This document shows, piece by piece, positions 1-9,770 of a stretch of DNA of 64,000 bases. Source of the DNA: a bacterium (GTDB lineage Bacteria > Auribacterota > UBA3054); the NCBI GenBank assembly GCA_017557885.1, contig JAFYXV010000007.1:186001-250000 (forward strand), written 5' to 3'. The notes under the pieces are model-generated. The model was not told where the DNA came from and did no database searches. It worked only from the letters and a program-made list of their open reading frames with translations. The translations under genes were made by a program, and so were the position numbers. Numbering within the stretch: the stretch's first letter is position 1; the number at the start of each line of letters is the position of its first letter.

Positions 1-1
1 T

Positions 2-124
2 GAATTCGTGAACGCCAATCCTGTCAGACGCTATCAGGAGGCGCCCTACGGGGAGTGCCCCAAGGGCGAGGAAGAAAACGAGGAAAAACTTCAGGAAAGA
101 CTGAAGGATCTGGGATATCTCTGA
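2..124 (+). CDS. C-terminal fragment of a probable sulfatase (cut by window edge)
   Basis: Only the last 40 codons are present, in the frame that ends with TGA at 122-124. The residues are charged and end in ERLKDLGYL, a tail often seen at the C-terminus of bacterial arylsulfatases. No catalytic region is visible, so the family call is an inference from this tail and from the heparinase-like gene that follows six bases later. If correct, it would remove sulfate esters from a glycan in the periplasm or outside the cell. It could equally be the tail of another protein. Confidence 0.4.
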   Translation, partial: EFVNANPVRRYQEAPYGECPKGEEENEEKLQERLKDLGYL

Positions 125-130
125 TACGAA

Positions 131-2167
131 ATGAAAAGCCGGCCTGTATTTTTTCCGATCCTTTTGATCCTGCTTTCCGTTTCCTGCTTAGCCCTGAAGG
201 CGGAGGAGGTCCTGTGGCCTGTCTATGGCAAATATTCCCTTACGGGAGTGCGGGACCTGACGGTGGCGCTTGGCAACGACCAGCGCGTCAATCTTTGGTC
301 CGCCATCCGGCGCGTCGCCAACGGCGGAACGGAGGGCGTTGACAAGCGGGTGGAGCCGGTTCTTTTCACCGAAAAAAAGATCGCTTCGCTCTGGGCCTGC
401 ACGCTGCTCGGGCTGAAAAACAAGGACGTTTACAAGATCAGGGAAGCCGTGACGGGCTACAGGGAGCTCAGGGGCGGCTATCCGGCCTTCATGCCCCAGC
501 GCAGATGCTTCGCCACGCTTTCCAAAATACACGCCGCGCTGCGCTCCTCGCTGGAGCCTCTTGAAAGAAGGGAGGCGGACGATTGGCTGGTTGCCCTTTC
601 CTCCCGCCGGGAGCCCGACGTCGACGACAAGGCGGCGGAGGCGCTGGGCGCGGCCTACAAAGTCTTCGCCGGCGTTGCCGTCGGAAGGATGGACGTCTCC
701 ACCCAGGGCAAGCTGGGCATGAAGAAATTTCTGCTCTCCCTCAACAAAGAAGCGGTGCCCACCGCCATGGAAGTCGGCGTCAGCCATTCCCTGCTCGAGA
801 ACTACTGCCTGGCCGCGGAAGTCTTCGCCGGAAGTTCCGACGATCTTTTCAAGATGGCGGCGAGATTTTCCAAAGGCGAGGATCTCGTCATCAAAGCCTG
901 GGCCCTGAAGTTGGCGGAACTGAAGGACAGCTCGGACGTTCTGCCCGGACGCGGCTGGGAAAAGGACGCCCTTTTCTCTCCCGCCGCCGCTTTCATCCTG
1001 GCCTGCCGCTGCAACGTCGCCCTGAGCGACCTTGAGAAAGCGGCCAACGTCGACCCTTGCCTGGCGGCGTTTTATTACACTAGGACCGCCCAGGCCTCGA
1101 GGATCGCCGGCGAGCCTTTGATAACTTCTCCGGCCGGCACCGGCTGGCTGGTGGCCCGCTCCCGCGTCCAGAAAGGGCCAGAGGCCCGCTACCTCCGCTT
1201 GATCAGCGTGAGCGGCGGACGCTACGGCGATCTTCTGAGCCTTTTGTACAACGGCGGCGGCCGGACTCTGATGGGCAGAAAGAGCCAGCAGGACGGCGGC
1301 AGCCTCATAGGCCGGGAATATTTCACCCATACCGTCTCCTCCTCCACGGTTACTATCGATCACAAAAAGCAGAAGGCGGCGGCGGCCCGGGTGCTCTGCG
1401 CCGAAAACCGCCAGGGCCTGACTTTCCTGGATCTCGACGGCAGCCAGGCCTATGAAAAAATGGACGTTTACCGGCGCACTCTTTTCATGTGCGACGACTA
1501 TTGCATAGACATTTTCTCCCTCGCCTCCAAGGAGCCTTTCATTGCGGAGTGGGTGATGGAGACTGAGAAAGACAGACCTCTCGTCCTCAAGGGGACCACC
1601 GCTCCGGAAATGAGCTATGAGATCAAAGACATCGCCAAGAGCTTCCTCGGCTCCGCCTGGCGGGAGCAGGCCTACCATACTCTGGAGGACGTTTCCTCCC
1701 AGCTGGCGGCCGCCCAATGGTCCTGCGATTTCGGCAACGGAGCGAAGACCACAATGCTCGGGCAAAGCGACACCAGGGTCATGACCGCCAACGCCGGCGG
1801 CGCGCTTTTGAAGACGGGGGATATAACCCACTACAGAAAAACCGACCAGTCCCTTCTCATAGCCAGACGCCAGAATGTCAAGGAGACCAGGTTCGCGGCG
1901 CTGCACGAGATCTATGGCGAGGCGCCTAAAACAAAAAGCTTCATGCGGCTGGAGGTGACCGGGGACGCCCTGGTCTTCGAGATCTCCTACGGCGACTATC
2001 TTGACTACGTTGTCGTTAATTTCGGGAAAGAGCCTTTGAGCTTCAACATTTCCGAAAACAAGATCATCAAAGCGAACGCTTCGCCTTACGCGTTCTTAAG
2101 GCTGCACCGGGAGCAGGAGATCCTATTGCAGGATCTGAACGCGGAGCTTGTTATTGAAAAAGATTAG
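131..2167 (+). CDS. Secreted heparinase II/III-like protein, probably without the canonical catalytic histidines
   Basis: The protein has 678 residues with a signal peptide (about 1-24, ending near LALKAEE). An alpha-helical N-terminal half (about 30-330) is followed by a beta-rich C-terminal half, the layout of heparinase II/III-type polysaccharide lyases (alpha/alpha toroid plus beta-sandwich). Residues about 358-380 (GGRYGDLLSLLYNGGGRTL) match the family segment that normally begins with an HGH motif. Residues about 399-409 (HTVSSSTVTID) match the family's AHNTVxVD segment. In both places the usual histidine is absent. It follows a probable sulfatase end, so a role around sulfated glycosaminoglycans is plausible. 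It may bind rather than cleave glycan. The family call is from motif resemblance only. Confidence 0.5.
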   Translation: MKSRPVFFPILLILLSVSCLALKAEEVLWPVYGKYSLTGVRDLTVALGNDQRVNLWSAIRRVANGGTEGVDKRVEPVLFTEKKIASLWACTLLGLKNKDVYKIREAVTGYRELRGGYPAFMPQRRCFATLSKIHAALRSSLEPLERREADDWLVALSSRREPDVDDKAAEALGAAYKVFAGVAVGRMDVSTQGKLGMKKFLLSLNKEAVPTAMEVGVSHSLLENYCLAAEVFAGSSDDLFKMAARFSKGEDLVIKAWALKLAELKDSSDVLPGRGWEKDALFSPAAAFILACRCNVALSDLEKAANVDPCLAAFYYTRTAQASRIAGEPLITSPAGTGWLVARSRVQKGPEARYLRLISVSGGRYGDLLSLLYNGGGRTLMGRKSQQDGGSLIGREYFTHTVSSSTVTIDHKKQKAAAARVLCAENRQGLTFLDLDGSQAYEKMDVYRRTLFMCDDYCIDIFSLASKEPFIAEWVMETEKDRPLVLKGTTAPEMSYEIKDIAKSFLGSAWREQAYHTLEDVSSQLAAAQWSCDFGNGAKTTMLGQSDTRVMTANAGGALLKTGDITHYRKTDQSLLIARRQNVKETRFAALHEIYGEAPKTKSFMRLEVTGDALVFEISYGDYLDYVVVNFGKEPLSFNISENKIIKANASPYAFLRLHREQEILLQDLNAELVIEKD

Positions 2168-2219
2168 TTGGATCAGGGGATTTTAATTCCTGATCTTTGA
2201 GCGGAAAGCCCGGGACTGA

Positions 2220-2249
2220 GAGCGGTTTTTCCGCTCTTTTTCTTTTTTT
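2220..2249 (+). terminator. Intrinsic terminator after the heparinase-like gene
   Basis: A GAGCGG/CCGCTC stem with a TTTTT loop is followed by a long T-rich run. It separates the glycan genes from the protease operon. Confidence 0.8.
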
Positions 2250-2256
2250 GGCTTTT

Positions 2257-2265
2257 TGCTACAAT
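2257..2265 (+). promoter_or_regulatory. Extended -10 promoter for the protease operon
   Basis: TGC-TACAAT forms an extended -10 box about 25 bases before the first subtilase start codon. No good -35 is visible. A TTGG lies 12 bases upstream of the -10, as it does (at 13) before the genes at 31359 and 32344. An AAAGGT ribosome binding site follows. Confidence 0.5.
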
Positions 2266-2290
2266 AAATCATTACATTAAAGGTAAATAT

Positions 2291-4402
2291 ATGCGTAAGA
2301 TCATTGCCCTATTAGCGCTTTTCGCGGCCGGGACCCTTCTGGCCGAACCGGGCCTCATCAGGCTCAGGGGAAAAGTCATAGATCCCAAGGCGCCCGTTCT
2401 GGCCGCCCTGGGAAAGAGCGCCTCGACTCCCGATTCCAAAGGGCGCAGCCAGTATATCGTGCAGCCGAAAGCGCTTTTCAAAAACGAGGAGCGGGCTATG
2501 ATCAGGGAAGCGGGGATAGTTTTCCTGGGCTTCATTCCTCCAGACGCTTATATCATTCTGGCGGGAGAGAAGGAGCTGGCGGACCTGGAAAAAATGTTCC
2601 CTCTGAACTATTGCTGCGAATATCTTCCGGAATTCAAGATCGGCGTGTCGGGCACGAAGCTTTTCTCCCTGACCGATCCGGAAACAAAAGTCCAAATCCG
2701 TCTTACGGACATCGACGTGGCGCCGGAGATCCTGGAGTATTTGCAGAGTCTGAGCGTCAGTGACGCGTCCGTCCTGCGTGAAAATCCTCCCGCCTTAAGC
2801 GCATCCTTAAATCACGAAACGATAATAAAACTCTCGGCCCGCTCGGAAGTCCTGGACATCAGCGAAGTCCATGAGATCATGCTGATGAACGACGCGGCCC
2901 GCTCCGCTTCGATGATGAACGTCGCGGCGATGAACACTTCTGGATACACCGGGAAAGGCGTGAAGGTCTGCGTGGCGGACACGGGATTGGACAGCGGAGA
3001 TCTGAACGATATTCACCCTGATTTCGAAGACAAAAACGTCACCGGCGTTGTCTCCAGCACCAATTCGGGAAGGACGGACTGGAGCGATCTCCACGGGCAC
3101 GGTACCCATGTGGCGGGATCCGCCGTCGGCACCGGAGCCTATTCCGGCGGACAGTATGCCGGCACCGCACCGGACGCGGATCTGTATTTCATCTGCATCG
3201 GCGGCGACGGCAGCTCCGTTTTCCCTCCGGAATTAATCGATATAAAAAACGCTTACAACAGCGGCGCCAGGGTGATGAACAACTCCTGGGGCGCGTATTC
3301 CCCCGCCATCTCCGGAGATTACACCCAGGATTCGGAGTTTTATGACTCTGTCTGTCATGATCATCCCGACTTTACGATCCTTTTCGCGGCCGGCAACAAC
3401 AACAAGAAGATCGACACGACTGGCAATTGCACTCTGTCAACTCAAGCGGCCTGCAAGAACGTCATAACCGTGGGCGCTTCGGAAAACGACCGCCCGGAAT
3501 ACACGGCTACTTACGGACAACTATTCAGCAATGTGGCTGCTCCCTTCAACACCGACCAGGCGGGAAGCCCCCAGGACGGCACGCAGCAGGGCATGGCCTT
3601 TTTCAGCAGCCGCGGCCCCGCAAAAGACGGCCGCGCCAAACCGGACATCGTGGCCCCGGGAACGTTCATCTGGTCCACGGAGTCGCTTTACGACAGCAAC
3701 AACAACGGCAACCGCAGCAGCTATTACACCACCATGTTCGGCACCTCCATGGCGACGCCGCTGACTTCCGGCGCCGCGGCGGACGCCGTGCAGTTCCTCA
3801 AGGAAGAAGGTTTCAACGCTCCCTCTTCCTCGCTTGTGAAAGCGCTTCTTATTAACGGCGCCAGGACCATGGGGACGGGGCAGTATGAAGACTACACGGA
3901 GATCCCCGACGAGAGCCCGAACTGCGTCAACGGTTTCGGACACGTGAACCTTTCCGAAAGTTTTTCTCCCTCAAACGGCAATCTTTTCCTTTACGAGGGA
4001 AGCATCAGCGACACCGACGATGAAAAGACTTACGTTTTCAGTAAGGCCGACGCCGGACCAATTTCCGCCACGCTGGTCTGGAACGATCCTCCCGGTACTG
4101 TCGGCGCGGCGCAGGCACTGGTGAACGACCTTGACATCGCCGTAAAGTGCGGAAATTACACTTTCTACTGCGACGGCTCTCCGGATCACTGCGACTCCCT
4201 TAATAATGTCGAACGTTACCGCGAAAGCGAATTCCCGTCTGGCAGCAACATAGAGGTAACAGTCAAAGGCTACAACGTCATGGACGGCCCGCAAACGTTT
4301 TCCCTCGTTGTCTCCGGAATGGACGCAGCCGTGGCCCCGGAACCATCCCTTGCTTTCGCATTTTTATTTTTCGTCCTTTTGCTAGCCCAAAAAAGAAAAT
4401 AA
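2291..4402 (+). CDS. PEP-CTERM subtilisin-like serine protease 1 (S8 family)
   Basis: This is a secreted endopeptidase of 703 residues with a signal peptide (1-18). A propeptide-like region spans about 20-205. The S8 catalytic domain carries Asp230 (VADTGLDSG), His270 (HGHGTHVAGS), the oxyanion-hole AAGNNN segment and Ser486 (FGTSMATP). The long His-Ser spacing and the following beta-barrel (about 565-675, with LVWNDPPG and LVNDLDIAV) resemble the KP-43 type of S8A protease. The C-terminus is a PEP-CTERM tail: APEPS, a hydrophobic segment, then QKRK. This predicts exosortase-dependent sorting to the surface. It is the first of three tandem paralogs. Confidence 0.93.
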   Translation: MRKIIALLALFAAGTLLAEPGLIRLRGKVIDPKAPVLAALGKSASTPDSKGRSQYIVQPKALFKNEERAMIREAGIVFLGFIPPDAYIILAGEKELADLEKMFPLNYCCEYLPEFKIGVSGTKLFSLTDPETKVQIRLTDIDVAPEILEYLQSLSVSDASVLRENPPALSASLNHETIIKLSARSEVLDISEVHEIMLMNDAARSASMMNVAAMNTSGYTGKGVKVCVADTGLDSGDLNDIHPDFEDKNVTGVVSSTNSGRTDWSDLHGHGTHVAGSAVGTGAYSGGQYAGTAPDADLYFICIGGDGSSVFPPELIDIKNAYNSGARVMNNSWGAYSPAISGDYTQDSEFYDSVCHDHPDFTILFAAGNNNKKIDTTGNCTLSTQAACKNVITVGASENDRPEYTATYGQLFSNVAAPFNTDQAGSPQDGTQQGMAFFSSRGPAKDGRAKPDIVAPGTFIWSTESLYDSNNNGNRSSYYTTMFGTSMATPLTSGAAADAVQFLKEEGFNAPSSSLVKALLINGARTMGTGQYEDYTEIPDESPNCVNGFGHVNLSESFSPSNGNLFLYEGSISDTDDEKTYVFSKADAGPISATLVWNDPPGTVGAAQALVNDLDIAVKCGNYTFYCDGSPDHCDSLNNVERYRESEFPSGSNIEVTVKGYNVMDGPQTFSLVVSGMDAAVAPEPSLAFAFLFFVLLLAQKRK

Positions 4403-4406
4403 AATC

Positions 4407-6503
4407 ATGAAAAAATCATTGTTTCTCTCGCTTTTTCTGATCTCGCTCGCCGTTGTGGCAGACCCCGGTCCCATCAGGCTCAGGGAAAACGTCATCGACG
4501 CCAGGAACGCCGGCATACTCAGCGTGTCTGAAATGAAATGCGCTCCCACAACTCAAAACGAATACCAGTTCATTGTCCAGCCCGCCAAAAACTTCAGCTT
4601 TGAGGAAATGCAGGCCGTGGAGGACATGGGCATCGTCGTAACGGACTTTTTTCCGCCCAACGCCTATCACATGCTGGCGACCATGGAGGAGCTGGAGGAT
4701 CTGAAAGCGCGATTCGAGATCCTTTACGCCGGGGAATATCTTCCGGAATACAAGACCAGCAGCGCCTCCGCCGAAGCCATGTCCATGAAAAGCGCCTCTT
4801 TTTCCGCTTTCATAATTCTCGCTTCCAGTTCAAAATACCATGAAGTGGAAAAGTTCCTCAAGGAAAACGGTGCGACCAGATGCGAGCTTTTCAGCGAGAC
4901 CGCCGGAATGATCCGGGCAGACATCAAAAGAGAGCTGGTTCCGAAGCTTACCCGCCTTAGCGCCGTGGTGAACGTCGAGGAAGAGCCTGAGCTTACGATC
5001 GACAACGACGTCGCCAAGACAGAAGGATTGATGAACGTCGAGGCGGCCAACAATATGGGCTACACCGGCAAAGGCGTGACTGTGTGCATCGCCGACACCG
5101 GGTTTGACAGCGGCGATTCCAAAACCATCCATCCGGATTTCAAGGGGAAAAAGATCACCGGCGTTGTCTGCAGTTACAACACCTCCAGGACGGATTGGAG
5201 CGATCTGAACGGGCACGGCACCCATGTGGCCGGCTCGGTCTTGGGAAACGGAACGGTGGAGGAAGGCGTGACCGGCATGGCCCCGGACGCCGACGTTTAC
5301 TTCATCTGCTGCGGCGGAGCCGGCAACGGAATAGCGGCCCCCGATGAAACGGACGTCAAGGCGGCTTATCAGGCCGGCGCCCGTATCATGAGCAATTCCT
5401 ACGGAGCCGGCGCTGACGGCGAATACAACAGCAGCTCCCGCGCCTGGGACCAGATCTGCAGCAGATATCCGGAATACCTGGTGCTTTTCTCCGCCGGCAA
5501 CAACAACAAAGACATCATAACGGAGGACAACTGCACCATCGGTTCGGCCGCCATCGCCAAGAACGTCGTCACGGTGGGCGCCTCCGAGAACTATCGCCCG
5601 GACGTGGAGACGACTTATTCTATTTTTGGCGCGCAGCCCGGCAGCGTCTTCTACGACGACAAAATAGCTTACCCCGCCAACGGCGTCCAGCAGGGGATGA
5701 TGATGAACTCCAGCAGGGGTCCCGCCAAGGACGGCCGCATCAAGCCCGACGTCTGCGCCCCCGGCACCCAGGTCAAATCCACGGAATCGCTTTATGACTC
5801 CAAGAACAACGGGACAAGGCTGAGCTACTACACCCACATGTCCGGCACTTCCATGTCCACGCCGCTTGCCGCCGGCGCCTGCGCCGACATCAGGCAGTAT
5901 CTTATGGAGAATGGCTTTGAAAAGCCTCCCGCGTCGCTTGTGAAGGCCGTCCTCCTGAACGGAACAAGGTCTATGGGCACCGGGCAATACAGGGCCAACA
6001 ATGAAATTCCTCCCTACAGCCCGAACTGCGTGAACGGCTTCGGCCACGTTGACCTGAAGGAAAGCATCGCTCCCGGCTCAGGCCAGCTTTTCGCCATCGA
6101 GGACAGCGTTAAAAACACAGGCGACGAGATCACCTTCGCCTTCGACAAGACCACCCCCGGACCTCTTTGCGTCACTCTGTGCTGGACCGACAAGCAGGGA
6201 AGCGTGGGCGCGGAGAGAGCGCTTATCAACGACCTTGACCTGGTTGTGACCGCCGGCGAGAACACCTACCTTCCCAACAACTTGAGATCCGGCACCGACA
6301 CCTTGAACGTCGTGGAAAAAGTCCGCGTGGAGGATTTTCCGCTTTGCGACAATATCGAGGTGATCGTCAAGGCCGCCAACATTATGCGCGGCCCCCAGAT
6401 CTTCGCCCTGGCGGTTTCCGGCGTGGACGAACTGGTGCCCGAACCCTCCTTTGCTTTGCTTGCATTTTTAACCATTCTGCTTCTGGGCAGAAAAACCAAA
6501 TAA
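4407..6503 (+). CDS. PEP-CTERM subtilisin-like serine protease 2 (S8 family)
   Basis: A 698-residue paralog of the preceding gene, starting only four bases after it. It has a signal peptide (1-18), an N-terminal pro-region, a catalytic Asp230 (IADTGFDSG), His270 (GHGTHVAGS), SAGNNN and Ser482 (SGTSMSTP). A C-terminal beta-barrel (LCWTDKQG, LINDLDLVV) and a VPEPS PEP-CTERM tail ending GRKTK follow. The triad is intact, so it should be active. No Shine-Dalgarno sequence precedes the start, so translation probably depends on termination-reinitiation from gene 1. Sequence between the shared motifs has diverged, which points to an old duplication with different cleavage preferences. Confidence 0.93.
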   Translation: MKKSLFLSLFLISLAVVADPGPIRLRENVIDARNAGILSVSEMKCAPTTQNEYQFIVQPAKNFSFEEMQAVEDMGIVVTDFFPPNAYHMLATMEELEDLKARFEILYAGEYLPEYKTSSASAEAMSMKSASFSAFIILASSSKYHEVEKFLKENGATRCELFSETAGMIRADIKRELVPKLTRLSAVVNVEEEPELTIDNDVAKTEGLMNVEAANNMGYTGKGVTVCIADTGFDSGDSKTIHPDFKGKKITGVVCSYNTSRTDWSDLNGHGTHVAGSVLGNGTVEEGVTGMAPDADVYFICCGGAGNGIAAPDETDVKAAYQAGARIMSNSYGAGADGEYNSSSRAWDQICSRYPEYLVLFSAGNNNKDIITEDNCTIGSAAIAKNVVTVGASENYRPDVETTYSIFGAQPGSVFYDDKIAYPANGVQQGMMMNSSRGPAKDGRIKPDVCAPGTQVKSTESLYDSKNNGTRLSYYTHMSGTSMSTPLAAGACADIRQYLMENGFEKPPASLVKAVLLNGTRSMGTGQYRANNEIPPYSPNCVNGFGHVDLKESIAPGSGQLFAIEDSVKNTGDEITFAFDKTTPGPLCVTLCWTDKQGSVGAERALINDLDLVVTAGENTYLPNNLRSGTDTLNVVEKVRVEDFPLCDNIEVIVKAANIMRGPQIFALAVSGVDELVPEPSFALLAFLTILLLGRKTK

Positions 6504-6509
6504 ATTACT

Positions 6510-8636
6510 ATGAAAAAACTTTCTCTTATCTTTTTCGCAATGGCTGCCGCGGCTGTTTTCGCAAACCCGGGCGTCATTAAACTCAGCGAGTGCACGATCG
6601 ATCCCTCCGCGGCGAGCGCTGCAGCCGCTTCCGTTTTTGAATGCGCACCCACGGCCCTGGGCGAATATCAGTTCATCGTGCAGCCTGAAAAGAATTTCAG
6701 CGCTCAGGAATTGAAAACGGCGGAATCGCTGGGCCTGAAAGTGATCGGGCATCTTCCGCCCAATGCTTACATCATGCTGGGAACCAAGGAGGCCTTGGGC
6801 AGACTTTGCGAGACCGAGAAGATACTTTTCTCCACGGAATACCGTCCGGAATACAAGACAGCCTCTTTTTTACGAAACAAAGTTTCCGCCCTTGGGGAAG
6901 ACGCTTCGGAGATCTCTCTGCGAATCGTTTCAACGGAAGCGATCGAGAGCGTTAAAGCTTTTCTTTCCGAAAACGGCGCGACGGAGATCGTGACGCTTTC
7001 AAAGAATCCTCCCATAGTGGAAGCCAAGGTCCCATCCTCTCTTGTTGAAAGATTGGCGAAAAGAAGCGATATCCTGAGAATTGGTCCCAAACCGAAATGC
7101 CAGATCTTCAACAACGTGGCCAAGAGCGAAGATTTGATGAGCGTGGAGCCTCTCAACGACCTGGGCTATACGGGAAAAGGCGTGACGGTGGCCATAGCGG
7201 ACACCGGCCTGGACAGAGGAAAAACAAGCGGCAATGACAACGAGCTGCACCCTGATTTCCAGGGCAAGCGCATCTCCGGCATCGTGTCCGAATACAACGT
7301 TACCCGCGACGCCTGGAACGACATTCATGGACACGGCACCCACGTGGCCGGCTCAGCCACCGGCACCGGAAAATTCTACGGCGGAACTTACGCCGGCACT
7401 GCTCCTGACGCCAACCTTTACATCGTTAACATCGGCGTCAGCAGAAGAGGCGATGTCGTAACGGTCTCGGAAAAGGACTTCCAGTCGGTTTACGATTCGG
7501 GAGCACGCGTCATGAACAACAGCTGGGGCGGCATGAATCCCGACGAATACGGCGCCTACACCGATTATACGGAATTGCTGGACACCGTGTGCAACGAATA
7601 TCCCGACATGCTCGTCCTTTTCGCCGCCGGCAACAACAACGAGAAGATAGATTACGCCAACAACTGCACCATAAGCCCCCAGGCGGTCGCCAAGAACGTT
7701 CTGACCGTGGGCGCTTCGGAAACTTACCGTCCCGCAGTCTCCGAAACCTACGGCACGACCTTCAGCGTAAAAACCAAGCCTTTCAAAGACGATCCCGTGG
7801 CTGCCCCCGCAAACGGCACCCAGCAGGGCATGGCTTATTTCAGCAGCCGCGGACCAGCAAACGACGAGCGCTTCAAACCCGAGATCGTGGCTCCCGGAAC
7901 CTATATCGTTTCCACGGAATCCGGCGACGATGCGGAGAACGAGTTGTATCTTCAAAGGAGAAGCTATTACACAATCATGTTCGGAACTTCCATGGCCACG
8001 CCGCTGACTTCCGGCGCCGCTGCCATGACGGTCCAGTATCTGAAGGAGAAGGGCTTCGAGAAGCCCTCTTCGGCGCTTTTAAAAGCGGCGCTTATCCACG
8101 GCGCCAGGAGCATGGGGAACGGCCAGTACGACAGCTATGTGGAGATCCCCGACGATTATCCCAACAGCGTGAACGGCTACGGCCATATCGACATGAAAAG
8201 GAGCCTGAGCAACGCCGTGATCTTTGTGGAGGGCGTCGTCAGCAATCAGAATGAAAAAGTGACCTATGTCTTTAAGAAAAACGAGATGGGTCCGGTGAAA
8301 GTCAACCTGGTCTGGACGGACGCTCCGGGCACTCCCGGCGCCGGCACGGAGCTTGTCAACGACCTTGACCTGCAGTTCTTCGACGGGCTTTACACTTATT
8401 TCAACGGCGGTCAGATGGTCCACAACGAATCCACCAACAACAGCGAATATTATCATGATGACGACTGCTACGCCGGCGACAACCTTGAAGTGAGCGTGCA
8501 CGGCTACAACATGATGACCTTCCCGCAGACCTTCGCCCTGGCTATTTCCGGCATGGACGAGGGCCCCATACCCGAACCTTCCTTCCTTCTCACCCTCCTT
8601 ATCCTGGGCGGACTTTTGTTCACCCGCAAAAAATAA
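6510..8636 (+). CDS. PEP-CTERM subtilisin-like serine protease 3 (S8 family)
   Basis: The third tandem paralog, 708 residues, six bases downstream of the second. It has a signal peptide (1-19), a pro-region, Asp231 (IADTGLDRG), His275 (HGHGTHVAGS), an NNSWGG segment, AAGNNN and Ser494 (FGTSMATP). The KP-43-like barrel contains LVWTDAPG and LVNDLDLQF. The PEP-CTERM tail is IPEPS, a hydrophobic stretch, then TRKK. A few extra residues sit between Asp and His compared with the other two. It lacks a Shine-Dalgarno sequence. All three proteases are likely made together and placed on the outer surface or matrix. Confidence 0.93.
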   Translation: MKKLSLIFFAMAAAAVFANPGVIKLSECTIDPSAASAAAASVFECAPTALGEYQFIVQPEKNFSAQELKTAESLGLKVIGHLPPNAYIMLGTKEALGRLCETEKILFSTEYRPEYKTASFLRNKVSALGEDASEISLRIVSTEAIESVKAFLSENGATEIVTLSKNPPIVEAKVPSSLVERLAKRSDILRIGPKPKCQIFNNVAKSEDLMSVEPLNDLGYTGKGVTVAIADTGLDRGKTSGNDNELHPDFQGKRISGIVSEYNVTRDAWNDIHGHGTHVAGSATGTGKFYGGTYAGTAPDANLYIVNIGVSRRGDVVTVSEKDFQSVYDSGARVMNNSWGGMNPDEYGAYTDYTELLDTVCNEYPDMLVLFAAGNNNEKIDYANNCTISPQAVAKNVLTVGASETYRPAVSETYGTTFSVKTKPFKDDPVAAPANGTQQGMAYFSSRGPANDERFKPEIVAPGTYIVSTESGDDAENELYLQRRSYYTIMFGTSMATPLTSGAAAMTVQYLKEKGFEKPSSALLKAALIHGARSMGNGQYDSYVEIPDDYPNSVNGYGHIDMKRSLSNAVIFVEGVVSNQNEKVTYVFKKNEMGPVKVNLVWTDAPGTPGAGTELVNDLDLQFFDGLYTYFNGGQMVHNESTNNSEYYHDDDCYAGDNLEVSVHGYNMMTFPQTFALAISGMDEGPIPEPSFLLTLLILGGLLFTRKK

Positions 8637-8648
8637 AAAGCAACAATT

Positions 8649-9770
8649 ATGTGGAAAAACTTATCGATCTTTCTGATCCTTTTCTGCGGACTTGCCTTGG
8701 CTGACGCGGTTGATCCCGAGTTCAAGGTTCAAAACGTCAAGAAGGATTCCATGGATCTGATGCTTTTGGAAAAAGTTCTGAAGGACATGGACGACCCCTT
8801 CGACAAGGAGACCGTAAATCCCAACGAATCTGAAATCGACGCCCTCATCGACAGCATGATCGGCTCCACCGGCGAAAAGCAGGACAAGATCCCCGGTCTG
8901 CCTTTCTCAGGCCCGGGCCTTCTGACCGGCAAGGTGGTCAACCACAAGGGCGAGCCCATGGCCAACGTCAAGACGCACTTTTTCCGCGCCGAGGACAGCG
9001 AGGACTTGAAGTCCATGCTGACCACCAGAAGGGGAACCTACGCTTATTACGTCACCTCCTCCAATTATTACACTCTGACCGCCCACTTCAAGAACCAGTT
9101 CTTTTTCACGAACCTTGTGCTTCAGCCCGGCTACCGCTATGACGTCAACATCCGCTTTGTGACGCCCATGACGGTTTACGGCAAACTGACGGTGGACGGG
9201 GAGGACGCCCAGAAGGGAGTCTTCCTGCGCCTTATGAGCCCCGAGGGCGCCCAGGCGGGCGGCGTGGTGGTCACCAACGGCCTCTTCCGCATCAGCGACC
9301 TCACTCCCGGCCGCTACACCATGGTATTGGAGCGCCGCAAGCGTTTCATCGACGAAAGGATCAACGAAGGCCGCTTCTACTATTTCCCCATAACGCTGAC
9401 CAACGAGGGCGTGAGGATCTCGGTGGACAGGGACAGGAGAGACCTTTACGGCTATGTTCTGATGGACGGCAATCCCTTGCGCCACCTGGACGCCAGAGTG
9501 ATCCTGAGGGACGCCAGGTCCAACGGCATGCTCATCCACATGGAAGCCGACACTTACAGCAAGGAAGGCTTCTACATTTTCAAGCACGTGCAGCCCGGCG
9601 TTTATTACCTGGAAGCCTTGCACGGCGACAAGCGGCTCAGGTCCCAGCGTTCCATGGTCACCGTCAAGCCGAAAGCCAAAAAAGTCAAGACCTTCCTTAA
9701 CCTGGTCTCCGATCCCTACAAGGAAAAGCGGGACATGGAAAACTTGAAACGCCAGTTTACGGAAGACTGA
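8649..9770 (+). CDS. Secreted protein with three carboxypeptidase-regulatory-like repeats
   Basis: The protein has 373 residues with a signal peptide (1-18), a charged linker (about 20-90) and three beta-sandwich repeats. These begin near residue 95 (LLTGKVVNHKGEPMANV), 176 (VYGKLTVDGEDAQKG) and 262 (DLYGYVLMDGNPLRHL). The pattern G-x-V-x-D/N-x-x-G-x-P-x-x-x-V is that of CarboxypepD_reg/CNA-B-like domains, which usually act as extracellular structural or binding modules. No catalytic motif or PEP-CTERM tail is visible. It sits in the protease operon 12 bases after the third subtilase, and its stop codon overlaps the next start (TGATG). Confidence 0.7.
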   Translation: MWKNLSIFLILFCGLALADAVDPEFKVQNVKKDSMDLMLLEKVLKDMDDPFDKETVNPNESEIDALIDSMIGSTGEKQDKIPGLPFSGPGLLTGKVVNHKGEPMANVKTHFFRAEDSEDLKSMLTTRRGTYAYYVTSSNYYTLTAHFKNQFFFTNLVLQPGYRYDVNIRFVTPMTVYGKLTVDGEDAQKGVFLRLMSPEGAQAGGVVVTNGLFRISDLTPGRYTMVLERRKRFIDERINEGRFYYFPITLTNEGVRISVDRDRRDLYGYVLMDGNPLRHLDARVILRDARSNGMLIHMEADTYSKEGFYIFKHVQPGVYYLEALHGDKRLRSQRSMVTVKPKAKKVKTFLNLVSDPYKEKRDMENLKRQFTED

